Of a DNA stretch of 64,000 nucleotides, positions 38,131-49,800 are shown piece after piece. The notes below the pieces were generated by a model. The model worked only from the letters and a program-made list of their open reading frames with translations. It ran no database searches and was not told the origin of the DNA. Location of the stretch: NCBI GenBank assembly GCA_949126835.1, contig CASBPS010000134.1:62001-126000 (forward strand), given 5' to 3'. The translations under genes were made by a program, and so were the position numbers. Numbering within the stretch: the first letter of the stretch is position 1; each line of letters begins with the position of its first letter. The DNA comes from Anisus vortex (taxonomy: Eukaryota; Mollusca; Gastropoda; Planorbidae).

Positions 38131-40201
38131 TATTGTTTATTATGAATGTCAAGATTTATTATATTATAGTACAGTACAATTATTATAATGCACTATTTTA
38201 TAGTACAGCAATGTTTTATTCCTATACTGGATGGCAATATTTATTAATTACTGAATGAGCATTATTATATTACTGAATGACAATATACTGAATGAGCAGT
38301 TATATATTATCACAGCAACTTTATAATTCAGAAATGCAAAATGCTAGAATGTCAACAAGTATGCTAAGCCAAGACACATTTTCTATTATGGCTTGTGTAT
38401 TTTATTATTATTAGCAATTTTATAGTAGAGTTTAAAGCAAGTGCAAGTCACTTTTTACTATTGTGACTTATTATTACTATATAGGTTGCACAATTATTTT
38501 CCGCAAAGCAATGTACAATCTTATTATTACCAATGGTAGCACATAGATAATATTATTATTATTATTGAGGATGGCATATAACAATTAGATTAATGTTATC
38601 ATAAGCCACTATAATATTATTCTTATGAGCAATTGAAATGGATGTAATTATTATCAGTATTGGAAGCACATTTTCATTGTAATTACTGGAAGTACATTTT
38701 CATTAATGCCAATACACAATAATTTTACTATAATTAATAGCAATGTAAATTCTAGATAATATTATTACAGTAGCACTGCAAAGCACAATATTATTTTTAT
38801 TTAGGTTATTTTACCTGTTATATTGTGAATATTTTGTACATTTGTAGTTACATGTATTAGATATCAATTATTATTTTGTTAATTGTAATTACATGTAATT
38901 GGGCACTACTTAAATTATATAGTTATGAATGTGAATATTCATATTATTATTATCCTGGTGAACTTATTATTGTTAATGTTCTTACCATAGACCATTATAC
39001 TCAGAGAGCAAAAACTAACCAATGCATATTAATGATACTTCAAAAAATACACAACAAAAAAATTATATCAAGTAACAATAGAAAAAAAAACACAATCACA
39101 ATACACTAATGCTGCTTGGACCACAAATGATAGAGGAATTTTTGACAAAGAATCACAACATGTATAACATTGACAAGACTATAGTAATTTTACTTCAATA
39201 ATTCTTAACAATAACAAACAAAGTCAAGACAACTAACAGAAATAACCCTAACAAAGAATCATTTCTAATCAATCTCTTTTAAGAAATAGAAATAGATGAT
39301 AGACAGAATAAGAATAGACAAGAGATTTGATTAAAAACTACCGCCAACCAAAGCCCGCTTTATACATAAATAATACATATATATATATATAATTCATACT
39401 AATGAATGTAAAAAATATGATTAAATTAAAGATTACTTAATAATCCAAATGAAAACACATTCACTGTATGAAATTACTGCAATGTAAATCCAGAGTAGAA
39501 ATCCAGAAGAAACTTAATTAATTATTTAATAATCCAATGAATGTTCACACTGTATCAAGTTGAGTTGCTTAAAGTTTCCACTTCAGTATGGTATAATCCA
39601 ATTTTAGAATGAACACAAGAAAAAAATGTATACCATTAATTAAAATTAATGTCAATGTCTTTGGTATACAGATTAAATATTAATTATATTTAAAGTTACT
39701 TAATGTTATTTATTTATCTTCCGATAAGCACATCGGACTTCAACATATCAGATTTCAACACCTGGTCGTGTCACATCGGATTTGAACATAGGCTACATAA
39801 AATTCAACACATGGTTGTGTCACATCGGATTTGAACATCGGACTTGAACATATGTATATAGTTTAGGTTCCTTGTTGATAACATGTGGGAACGAAACTTT
39901 TTCCGGTTGCAAATATTAAATAATGATCTGCGTATAGTCACTTTTTTTCGATTTTTTGTATCGAATTTTCCAATGATGAAATATTTGTCATCGGTGTACA
40001 AATGTTATATTTTCTTAGAGCTATTATAGTGCTCAATCATATAAATAGTATATGTATTTGAAATAATTGACTCAGGCTTCAGTTTTGTTCAAAAACTGGT
40101 ACTCACATAATTTTCCATGTGGTTTGTAGTACGTCTTCAAAAAGTTCAAAAAGTTTCGAATTTGAACATAATATTATATCCTTCAGCTTCTCTCTCCGTT
40201 A
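38131..40201 (-). other. Long AT-rich leader of the retrotransposon
   Basis: About 2.07 kb between the primer binding site and the gag start, long for an LTR element leader. No convincing ORF: the open frames at 38876-39109 (plus) and 39804-40001 (minus) begin with TTG and have low-complexity AT-rich translations. It should contain the packaging and dimerisation signals, but none can be recognised by eye. Small internal repeats are present: actgaatga three times at 38250-38298, tggaagyacattttcatt at 38661-38678 and 38687-38704, and an (AT)n run near 39376-39392. Confidence 0.75.
39754..39838 (+). repeat. Pair of 36-bp direct repeats in the leader
   Basis: Two 36-bp copies at 39754-39789 and 39803-39838, differing at only a few positions. 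Each contains tgtcacatcggatttgaac. Related fragments (catcggacttcaacat near 39731, catcggacttgaacat near 39836) flank them. Duplicated leader segments are common in LTR elements; a role in packaging is possible but not shown. Confidence 0.75.
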
Positions 40202-40211
40202 GCTGCCACCA
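40202..40211 (-). promoter_or_regulatory. Primer binding site, tRNA-Leu type
   Basis: Four bases inside the 5' LTR the minus strand reads TGGTGGCAGC. This is complementary to the last ten bases of a mature tRNA ending GCTGCCACCA, which from general knowledge is the 3' end of some animal tRNA-Leu species. Complementarity beyond ten bases is not evident (TAACGG follows). The site fixes the element's direction as minus. Confidence 0.7.
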
Positions 40212-40215
40212 AACC

Positions 40216-40669
40216 TGTTGATGTCCTATTATTATTATTGGACTATCAAACATTACCACCAGTCTTCTCAGAGTATTTGAGTTGCAGTAGCTGAATTATT
40301 TGATTGATTTGAACATCAAAATGGACGACATCACCACAATATAACTTCCAAACTTGTAAATAATAAATGAACGACTTATTGCAGCATATAATTTAATAAC
40401 AATTCATTAACAGTTGACACTTCACATCCAATGAACAAATATAGCTTTATAGTATCAACATAATACACAATTTTATTTATTTCTCCTGAGTCTAAAATAC
40501 TGCCTGCGTTCCTTGTGAGTTATGAGAAAGACTGCCGGCCGCATGGACAGTCACTTAACTATATCTACTTCCGATATAGGTTTTCTTAATATCCAAAAAT
40601 GGGTTTTATTTCGACTTTTTAATTATTAATATAGCTACTACCTATATATTATTTTATGGCTTCATAGCA
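40216..40669 (-). repeat. 5' LTR (element orientation minus)
   Basis: Direct repeat of 34641-35094. It is assigned as the 5' LTR because the primer binding site lies directly next to its lower-coordinate end and the gag-protease ORF reads away from it on the minus strand. It should carry the promoter that transcribes toward decreasing coordinates. Confidence 0.95.
40446..40451 (-). promoter_or_regulatory. Candidate TATA box in the 5' LTR
   Basis: The minus strand reads CTATAAAG here, 219-224 bases into the LTR, a plausible core promoter. A conflict remains: the AATAAA pair lies upstream of it in element direction. An alternative AT-rich TATATTAA lies nearer the LTR start (element bases about 36-43). 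The transcription start is therefore not settled. Confidence 0.3.
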
Positions 40670-40674
40670 ACGGC
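40670..40674 (+). repeat. Target site duplication, right copy (acggc)
   Basis: Second copy of the 5-bp duplication, followed by cagaaaaaaagcc, exactly what follows the uninterrupted paralogous site at 31829-31833. Confidence 0.92.
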
Positions 40675-43336
40675 CAGAAAAAAAGCCGAAACCAGAAATC
40701 TGCTATTCACGTCGTTGTACGGTTTGTTTAGAAGCTAAAACCACAAATCTGCTTTCGTACGGCCAGTAGAGAAGCTAAAACCACAAATCTGCTTTTGTAC
40801 GGCAAGTAGAGAAGCCAAAACCACAAATCTGCTTTTTTACGGCCAAAAGAGAAGCCAAAACCACAAATCTGCAATTCAAGTCGTTGTTCGGCCAGTACAG
40901 AAGCCAAAAAAGAAATTTGCATTTCAAGTCGTTGTACGGGCAGTACAGAAGCGCTAATACCACAAATCTGCTAGTCAAGTCGTTGTACGGTTTGCGGAGA
41001 AGCCAAATCCACAAACCTGCTGTTTTACGGCCAAAAGAGAAGCTAAAACCACAAATCTGCTTTTCAAGTCGTTGTACGGCCAGAAAAGAAGCCAAAACCA
41101 CAAATCTGCAGTTTTACGGCCAAAAGAGAAGCCAAAACCACAAATCTGCTGTTTTACGGCCAGAAAAAAAGCCAAAACCAGAAATCTGCTATTCACGTCG
41201 TTGTACGGTTTGTTTAGAAGCTAAAACCACAAATCTGCTTTCGTACGGCCAGTAGAGAAGCCAAAACCACAAATCTGCTTTTGTACGGCAAGTAGAGAAG
41301 CCAAAACCACAAATCTGCTTTTTTACGGCCAAAAGAGAAGCCAAAACCACAAATCTGCAATTCAAGTCGTTGTTCGGCCAGTACAGAAGCCAAAAAAGAA
41401 ATTTGCATTTCAAGTCGTTGTACGGGCAGTACAGAAGCGCTAATACCACAAATCTGCTAGTCACGTCGTTGTACGGTTTGCGGAGAAGCCAAATCCACAA
41501 ATCTGCTGTTTTACGGCCAAAAGAGAAGCTAAAACCACAAATCTGCTTTTCAAGTCGTTGTTTGGCCAGAAAAGAAGCCAAAACCAGAAATCTGCTGTTT
41601 TACGGCCAGTAGAGAAGCCAAAATTACAAATCTGCTTTTGTACGGCCAGTAGAGAAGCCAAAACCACAAATCTGCTGTTTTACGGCCAAAAGAGAAGCCA
41701 AAACAACAAATCTGCTATTCAAGTCGTTGTACGGCCAGAAAAAAAGCCAAAACTAGAAATCTGCTATTTACGTCGTTGTACGGTTTGTTTAAAAGCTAAA
41801 ACTACAAATCTGCTTTAGTACGGCCAGTAGAGAAGCCAAAACTACATATCTGCTTTTGTACGGCCAGTAGAGAAGCCAAAACCACAAATCTGCTTTTTTA
41901 CGGCCAACAGAGATTCCAAAACCACAAATCTGCATTTCAAGTCGTTGTTTGGCCAGTACAGAAGCCAAAACCAGAAATTTGCTTTTCAAGTCGTTGTACG
42001 GCCAAAAAAAAAACCAAAACCAGAAATCTGCTATTCACGTCGTTGTACAGTTTGTTTAGAAGCAAAAACCACAAATCTGCTTTTGTACGGCCAGTAGAGA
42101 AGCCAAAACAACAAATATGCTTTTGTACGGCCAGTAGAGAAGCCAAAACCACAAATCTGCTTTTTTACGGCCAACAGAGATTCTAAAACCACAAATCTGC
42201 AATTCAAGTCGTTGTTCGGCCAGTACAGAAGCCAAAACCAGAAATTTGCTTTTCAAGTCGTTGTACGGCCAGTACAGCAGCGCCAATACCACAGATCTGC
42301 TAGTCAAGTCGTTGTACGGTTTGTGGAGAAGCCAAAACCACAAATCTGCTGTTTTACGGCCAAAAGAGAAGCTAAAACCACAGATCTGCTTTTCAAGTCG
42401 TTGTACGGCCAGAAAAGAAGCCAAAACCAGAAATCTGCTGTTGTACGACCAGTAGAAAATCCAAAATCACAAATCTGCAGTTTTACGGCCAAAAGAGAAG
42501 CCAAAACCACAAAACTGCTGTTTTACGGCCAGAAAAAAAGCCAAACCAGAAATCTTCTATCCACGTCGTTGTACGGTTTGTTTAGAAGCTAAAACCACAA
42601 ATCTGCTTTCGTACGGCCAGTAGAGAAGCCAAAACCACAAATCTGCAGTTTTACGGCCAGAAAAAAAGCAAAAAAACAGAAATCTGCTATTAAAGTCGTT
42701 GTTCTGTTTGTGGAGAAGACAAAACTACAAATCTGCTTTTGTACGGCCAGTAGAGAAGCCAAAATCACAAATCTGCTTTTTTACGGTCAACAGAGATTCC
42801 AAAACCACAAATCTGCATTTCAAGTCGTTGTTTGGCCAGTACAGAAGCCAAAACCAGAAATATGCTATTCACGTCGTTGTACAGTTTGTTTAGAAGCTAA
42901 AACCACAAATCTGCTTTTTTACGGCCAACAGAGATTCCAAAACCGCAAATCTGCAATTCAAGTCGTTGTTCGGCCAGTACAGAAGCCAAAACCAGAAATT
43001 TGCATTTCAAGTCGTTGTACGGGCAGTACAGAAGCGCTATAACCACAAATCTGCTAGTCAAGTCGTTGTACGGTTTGTGGAGAAGCCAAAACCACAAATC
43101 TGCTGTTTTACGGCCAAAAGAGAAGCTAAAACCACAAATCTGCTTTTCAAGTCGTTGTACGGCCAGAAAAGAAGCCAAAACCAGAAATCTGCTGTTTTAC
43201 GGCCAGTAGAGAATCCAAAACCACAAATCTGCAGTTTTACGGCCAAAAGAGAAGCCAAAACCACAAATCTGCTGTTTTACGGCCAGAAAAAAAGCCAAAA
43301 CCAGAAATCTGCTATTCACGTCGTTGTACGGTTTGT

Positions 43337-46300
43337 TTAGAAGCTAAAACCTTGAATCTGCTTTCGTACGGCCAGTAGAGAAGCCAAAACCACAAATCTG
43401 CTTTTGTACGGCAAGTAGAGAAGCCAAAACCACAAATCTGCTTTTTTACGGCCAAAAGAGAAGCCAAAACCACAAATCTGCAATTCAAGTCGTTGTTCGG
43501 CCAGTACAGAAGCCAAAACCAGAAATTTGCATTTCAAGTCGTTGTACGGGCAGTACAGAAGCGCTTTAACCACAAATCTGCTTATCAAGTCGATGTACGG
43601 TTTGTGGAGAAGCCAAAACCACAAATCTGCTGTTTTACGGCCAAAAGAGAAGCTAAAACCACAAATCTGCTTTTCAAGTCGTTGTACGGCCAGAAAAGAA
43701 GCCAAAACCAGAAATCTGCTGTTTTATGGCCAGTTGAGAATCCAAAACCACAAATCTGCAGTTTTACGGCCAAAAGAAAAGCCAAAACCACAAATCTGCT
43801 GTTTTACGGCCAGAAAAAAAGCCAAAACCAGAAATCTGCTATTCACGTCGTTGTACGGTTTGTTTAGAAGCTAAAACCACAAATCTGCTTTCGTACGGCC
43901 AGTAGTGAAGCCAAAACCACAAATCTGCTTTTGTATGGCCAGTAGAGAAGCCAAAACCACAAATCTGCTTTTTTACGGCCAACAGAGATTCCAAAACCAC
44001 AAATCTGCAATTCAAGTCGTCGTTCAGCCAGTATAGAAGCCAAAACCAGAAATTTGCATTTCAAGTCGTTGTACGGGCAGTACAGAAGCGCTTATACCAC
44101 AAATCTGCTAGTCAAGTCGTTGTACGGTTTGCGGAGAAGCCAAAACCACAAATCTGCTGTTTTACGGCCAAAAGAGAAGCTAAAACCACAAATCTGCTTT
44201 TCAAGTCGTTGTACGGCCAGAAAAGAAGCCAAAACCAGAAATCTGCTGTTTTACGGCCAGTAGAAAAGCCAAAACCACAAATCTGCTTTTGTACGGCTAG
44301 TAGAGAAGACAAAACCACAAATCTGCTGTTTTACGTCCAAAAGAGAAGCCAAAACAACAAATCTGCTTTTCAAGTCGTTGTACGGCCAGAAAAGAAGCCA
44401 AAACCAGAAATCTGCTGTTTTACGGCCAGTAGAGAATCCAAAACCACAAATCTGCTGTTTTACGGCCAAAAGAGAAGCTAAAACCACAAATCTGCTTTTC
44501 AAGTCGTTGTACGGCCAGATAAGAAGCCAAAACCAGAAATCTGCTGTTTTATGGCCAGTTGAGAATCCAAAACCACAAATCTGCAGTTTTACGGCCAAAA
44601 GAAAAGCCAAAACCACAAATCTGCTGTTTTACGGCCAGAAAAAAGCCAAAACCAGAAATCTGCTATTCACGTCGTTGTACGGTTTGTTTAGAAGCTAAAA
44701 CCACAAATCTGCTTTCGTACGGCCAGTAGAGCAGCCAAAACCACAAATCTGCTTTTGTATGGCCAGTAGAGAAGCCAAAACCACAAATCTGCTTTTTTAC
44801 GGCCAACAGAGATTCCAAAACCACAAATCTGCAATTCAAGTCGTCGTTCAGCCAGTATAGAAGCCAAAACCAGAAATTTGCATTTCAAGTCGTTGTACGG
44901 GCAGTACAGAAGCGCTTATACCACAAATCTGCTAGTCAAGTCGTTGTACGGTTTTGCGGAGAAGCCAAAACCACAAATCTGCTGTTTTACGGCCAAAAGA
45001 GAAGCTAAAACCACAAATCTGCTTTTCAAGTCGTTGTACGGCCAGAAAAGAAGCCAAAACAAGAAATCTGCTGTTTTACGGCCAGTAGAAAAGCCAAAAC
45101 CACAAATCTGCTTTTGTACGGCTAGTAGAGAAGACAAAACCACAAATCTGCTGTTTTACGTCCAAAAGAGAAGCCAAAACAACAAATCTGCTATTCAAGT
45201 CGTTGTACGGCCAGAAAAAAAGCCAAAACTAGAAATCTGCTATTTACGTCGTTGTACGGTTTGTTTAGGAGCTAAAACTACAAATCTGCTTTTGTACGCC
45301 AGTAGAGAAGCCAAAACTACAAATCTGCTTTTGTACGGCCAGTAGAGAAGCCAAAATCACAAATCTGCTTTTTTACGGCCAACAGAGATTCCAAAACCAC
45401 AAATCTGCATTTCAAGTCGTTGTGTGTCCAAAAGAGATGCTAAAACCACAAATCTGCTTTTCAAGTCATTGTACGGCCAGAAAAAAAGCCAAAACCAGAA
45501 ATCTGCTGTTGTACGACCAGTATAGAATCCAAAACCACAAATCTGCTGTTTTACGGCCAAAAAAGAAGCCAAAACCACAAATCTGCAGTTTTACGGCCAG
45601 AAAAAAAGCCAAAACCAGAAATCTGCTATTAAAGTCGTTGTACTGTTTGTGGAGAAGCCAAAACAACACGTCTGCTGTTGTACGGCTAGTAGAGAAGCCA
45701 AAACCACAAATCTGATGTTTTACGCAAAAAGAGAAACCAAAACCACAAATCTGCTATTCAAGTCGTTGTACGGCCAGAAAAAAAAGCCAAAACCAGAAAT
45801 CTGGTTTTCAAGTCGTTGTACGGCTAGTAGAGAAGCGCCAATACCACAAATCTGCTAGTCAAGTCGTTGTACGGTTTGTGGAGAAGACGAAACTACAAAT
45901 CTGCCGTTTTACGGCCAAACGAGAAGCTAAAACCACAAATCTGCTTTTCAAGTCGTTGCACGGCCAGAAAAGAAGCCAAAACCACAAATCTGCTGTTTTA
46001 CGGCCAAAATAGAAGCCAAAACCACAAATCTGCTATTCAAGTCGTTGTACGGTTTGTTTAGAAGCTAAAACTACAAATCTGCTTTTGTAAGGCCCGTAGA
46101 GAAGCCAAAATCACAAATCTGCTTTTTTACGGTCAACAGAGATTCCAAAACCACAAATCTGCATTTCAAGTCGTTGTTTGGCCAGTACAGAAGCCAAAAC
46201 CAGAAATATGCTATTCACGTCATTGTACAGTTTGTTTAGAAGCTAAAACCACAAATCTGCTTTTTTACGGCCAACAGAGATTCCAAAACCGCAAATCTGC

Positions 46301-46870
46301 AATTTAAGTCATTGTTCGGCCAGTACAGAAGCCAAAACCAGATATTTGCATTTCAAGTCGTTGTACGGGCAGTACAGAAGCGCTATAACCACAAATCTGC
46401 TAGTCAAGTCGTTGTACGGTTTGTGGAGAAGCCAAAACCACAAATCTGCTGTTTTACGGCCAAAAGAGAAGCTAAAACCACAAATCTGCTTTTCAAGTCG
46501 TTGTACGGCTAGAAAAGAAGCCAAAACCAGAAATCTGCTGTTTTACGGCCAGTAGAGAATCCAAAACCACAAATCTGCAGTTTTACGGCCAAAAGAGAAG
46601 CCAAAACCACAAATCTGCTGTTTTACGGCCAGAAAAAAAGCCAAAACCAGAAATCTGCTATTCACGTCGTTGCACGGTTTGTTTAGAAGCTAAAACCACA
46701 AATCTGTTTTCGTACGGCCAGTAGAGAAGCCAAAACCACAAATCTGCTTTTGTACGGCAAGTAGAGAAGCCAAAACCACAAATCTGCTTTTTTATGGCCA
46801 AAAGAGAAGCCAAAACCACAAATCTGCAATTCAAGTCGTTGTTCGGCCAGTACAGAAGCCAAAAAAGAAA
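43337..46870 (+). repeat. Long-range copy of the 18.1-20.9 kb region
   Basis: From about 43337 the monomer order matches 18142 onward at an offset of 25195. Near 44.1-45.1 kb the offset grows to 26020, because an 824-825 bp segment (start near 44054) is duplicated at about 44878. The second copy has one extra T in ggttttgcgg near 44951. Near 46.0 kb the offset falls to 25940, because exactly 80 bp, two 40-bp monomers present at about 19.98-20.06 kb, are missing here. Confidence 0.82.
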
Positions 46871-49800
46871 TTTGCATTTCAAGTCGTTGTACGGGCAGTA
46901 CAGAAGCGCTAATACCACAAATCTGCTAGTCAAGTCGTTGTACGGTTTGCGGAGAAGCCAAATCCACAAATCTGCTGTTTTACGGCCAAAAGAGAAGCTA
47001 AAACCACAAATCTGCTTTTCAAGTCGTTGTACGGCCAGAAAAGAAGCCAAAACCAGAAATCTGCTGTTTAACGGCCAGTAGAGAAGCCAAAATTACAAAT
47101 CTGCTTTTGTACGGCAAGTAGAGAAGCCAAAACCACAAATCTGCTGTTTTACGGCCAAAAGAGAAGCCAAAACAACAAATCTGCTATTCAAGTCGTTGTA
47201 CGGCCAGAAAAAAAGCCAAAACTAGAAATCTGCTATTTACGTCGTTGTACGGTTTGTTTAAAAGCTAAAACTACAAATCTGCTTTAGTACGGCCAGTAGA
47301 GAAGCCAAAACTACATATCTGCTTTTGTACGGCCAGTAGAGAAGCCCAAACCACAAATCTGCTTTTTTACGGCCAACAGAGATTCCAAAACCACAAATCT
47401 GCATTTCAAGTCGTTGTTTGGCCAGTACAGAAGCCAAAACCAGAAATTTGCTTTTCAAGTCGTTGTACGGCCAAAAAAAAAACCAAAACCAGAAATCTGC
47501 TATTCACGTCGTTGTACAGTTTGTTTAGAAGCAAAAACCACAAATCTGCTTTTGTACGGCCAGTAGAGAAGCCAAAACAACAAATATGCTTTTGTACGGC
47601 CAGTAGAGAATCCAAAACCACAAATCTGCAGTTTTACGGCCAAAAGAGAAGCCAAAACCACAAATCTGCTGTTTTACGGCCCGAAAAAAAGCCAAAACCA
47701 GAAATCTGCTATTCACGTCGTTGTACGGTTTGTTTAGAAGCTAAAACCACAAATCTGCTTTCGTACGGCCAGTAGAGAAGCCAAAACCACAAATCTGCTT
47801 TTGTACGGCAAGTAGAGAAGCCAAAACCACAAATCTGCTTTTTTACGGCCAAAAGAGAAGCCAAAACCACAAATCTGCAATTCAAGTCGTTGTTCGGCCA
47901 GTACAGAAGCCAAAAAAGAAATTTGCATTTCAAGTCGTTGTACGGGCAGTACAGAAGCGCTAATACCACAAATCTGCTAGTCAAGTCATTGTACGGTTTG
48001 CGGAGAAGCCAAAACCACAAATCTGCTGTTTTACGGCCAAAAGAGAAGCTAAAACCACAAATCTGCTTTTCAAGTCGTTGTACGGCCAGAAAAGAAGCCA
48101 AAACCAGAAATCTGCTGTTTTACGGCCATTTGAGAAGCCAAAACCACAAATTTGCTTTTGTACGGCCAGTAGAGAAGCCAAAACCACAAATCTGCTTTTT
48201 TACGGCCAAAAGAGAAGCCAAAACAACAAATCTGCTATTCAAGTCGTTGTACGGCCAGAAAAAAAGCCAAAACTAGAAATCTGCTATTTACGTCGTTGTA
48301 CGGTTTGTTTAGAAGCTAAAACTACAAATCTGCTTTTGTACGGCCAGTAGAGAAGCCAAAATCACAAATCTGCTTTTTTACGGCCAACAGAGATTCCAAA
48401 ACCACAAATCTGCATTTCAAGTCGTTGTTTGGCCAGTACAGAAGCCAAAACCAGAAATTTGCTTCTCAAGTCGTTGTACGGCCAAAAAAAAAACCAAAAC
48501 CAGAAATCTGCTATTCACGTCGTTGTACAGTTTGTTTAGAAGCAAAAACCACAAATCTGCTTTTGTACGGCCAGTAGAGAAGCCAAAATCACAAATATGC
48601 TTTTGTACGGCCAGTAGAAAAGCCAAAACCACAAATCTGCTTTTTTACGGCCAACAGAGATTCTAAAACCACAAATCTGCAATTCAAGTCGTTGTTCGGC
48701 CAGTACAGAAGCCAAAACCAGCAATTTGCTTTTCAAGTCGTTGTACGGCCAGAACAGCAGCGCCAATACCACAGATCTGCTAGTCAAGTCGTTGTACGGT
48801 TTGTGGAGAAGCCAAAACCTCAAATCTGCTGTTTTACGGCCAAAAGAGAAGCTAAAACCACAAATCTGCTTTTCAAGTCGTTTTACGGCCAGAAAAGAAG
48901 CCAAAACCAGAAATCTGCTGTTGTACGACCAGTAGAGAATCCAAAACCACAAATCTGCAGTTTTACGGCCAAAAGAGAAGCCAAAACCACAAATATGCTG
49001 TTTTACGGCCAGAAAAATAGCAAAACCAGAAATCTTCTATCCACGTCGTTGTACGGTTTGTTTAGAAGCTAAAACCACAAATCTGCTTTCGTACGGCCAG
49101 TAGAGAAGCCAAAACCACAAATCTGCTTTTGTACGGCCAGTAGAGAAGCCAAAACCACAAATCTGCTTTTTTACGGCCAACAGAGATTCTAAAACCACAA
49201 ATCTGCAATTCAAGTCGTTGGTCGGCCAGTACAGAAGCCAAAACCAGAAATTTGCATTTCAAGTCGTTGTACGGGCAGTACAGAAGCGCTATAACCACAA
49301 ATCTGCTAGTCAAGTCGTTGTACGGTTTGTGGAGAAGCCAAAACCACAAATCTGCTGTTTTACGGCCAAAAGAGAAGCTAAAACCACAAATCTGCTTTTC
49401 AAGTCGTTGTACGGCCAGAAAAGAAGCCAAAACCAGAAATCTGCTGTTTTACGGCCAGTAGAGAAGCCAAAACCACAAATCTGCTTTTGTACGGCCAGTA
49501 GAGAAGCCAAAACCACAAATCTGCTGTTTTACGGCCAAAAGAGAAGCCAAAATAACAAATCTGCTATTCAAGTCGTTGTACGGTTTGTTTAGAAGCTAAA
49601 ACTACAAATCTGCTTTTGTACGCCAGTAGAGAAGCCAAAACTACAAATCTGCTTTTGTACGCCAGTAGAGAAGCCAAAACTACAAATCTGCTTTTTTACG
49701 GCCAACAGAGATTCCAAAACCACAAATCTGCATTTCAAGTCGTTGTTTGGCCAAAAGAGATGCTAAAACCACAAATCTGCTTTTCAAGTCGTTGTACGGC

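Larger units (their letters stand above)
34641..40669 (-). mobile_element. Non-autonomous gag-protease LTR retrotransposon (Ty3/Gypsy-like)
   Basis: A complete 6029-bp LTR element in minus orientation: 5' LTR 40216-40669, primer binding site 40202-40211, long leader, gag-protease ORF 38130 down to 36127, trailer, polypurine tract 35095-35107, 3' LTR 34641-35094. Both LTRs start and end TG...CA and are flanked by acggc. The LTRs are 454 bp each and I saw no difference between them, so insertion is very recent. The interior (5121 bp) encodes Gag and an aspartic protease but has no reverse transcriptase, RNase H or integrase ORF on either strand, so replication must rely on proteins from a relative. 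The Ty3/Gypsy placement rests on the Gag and protease type and is inference. It is much more AT-rich than the surrounding satellite. Confidence 0.93.
34016..42734 (+). repeat. 2807-bp offset higher-order repeat, copy split by the retrotransposon
   Basis: The second copy of 31209-33893 begins at 34016, is broken at 34640, resumes at 40675 and diverges from its partner near 42734, where ctgcttttgt faces ctgccgtttt. Shared rare changes, such as cacaaacctgctg near 32170 and 41011, show that the two copies descend from one recent duplication. Confidence 0.88.

Noticed and set aside
38876..39109. 77-codon plus-strand frame in the retrotransposon leader
   Set aside because: The first codon is TTG, the composition is low-complexity AT-rich, and it is antisense to the element.
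39804..40001. 65-codon minus-strand frame as a possible upstream ORF of the element
   Set aside because: The first codon is TTG (plus strand caa at 39999-40001) and the translation covers the duplicated 36-bp leader repeats, so a real protein is unlikely.
34641..40669. Complete autonomous LTR retrotransposon or endogenous retrovirus
   Set aside because: No reverse transcriptase, RNase H, integrase or envelope frame exists in the 5.1-kb interior on either strand.
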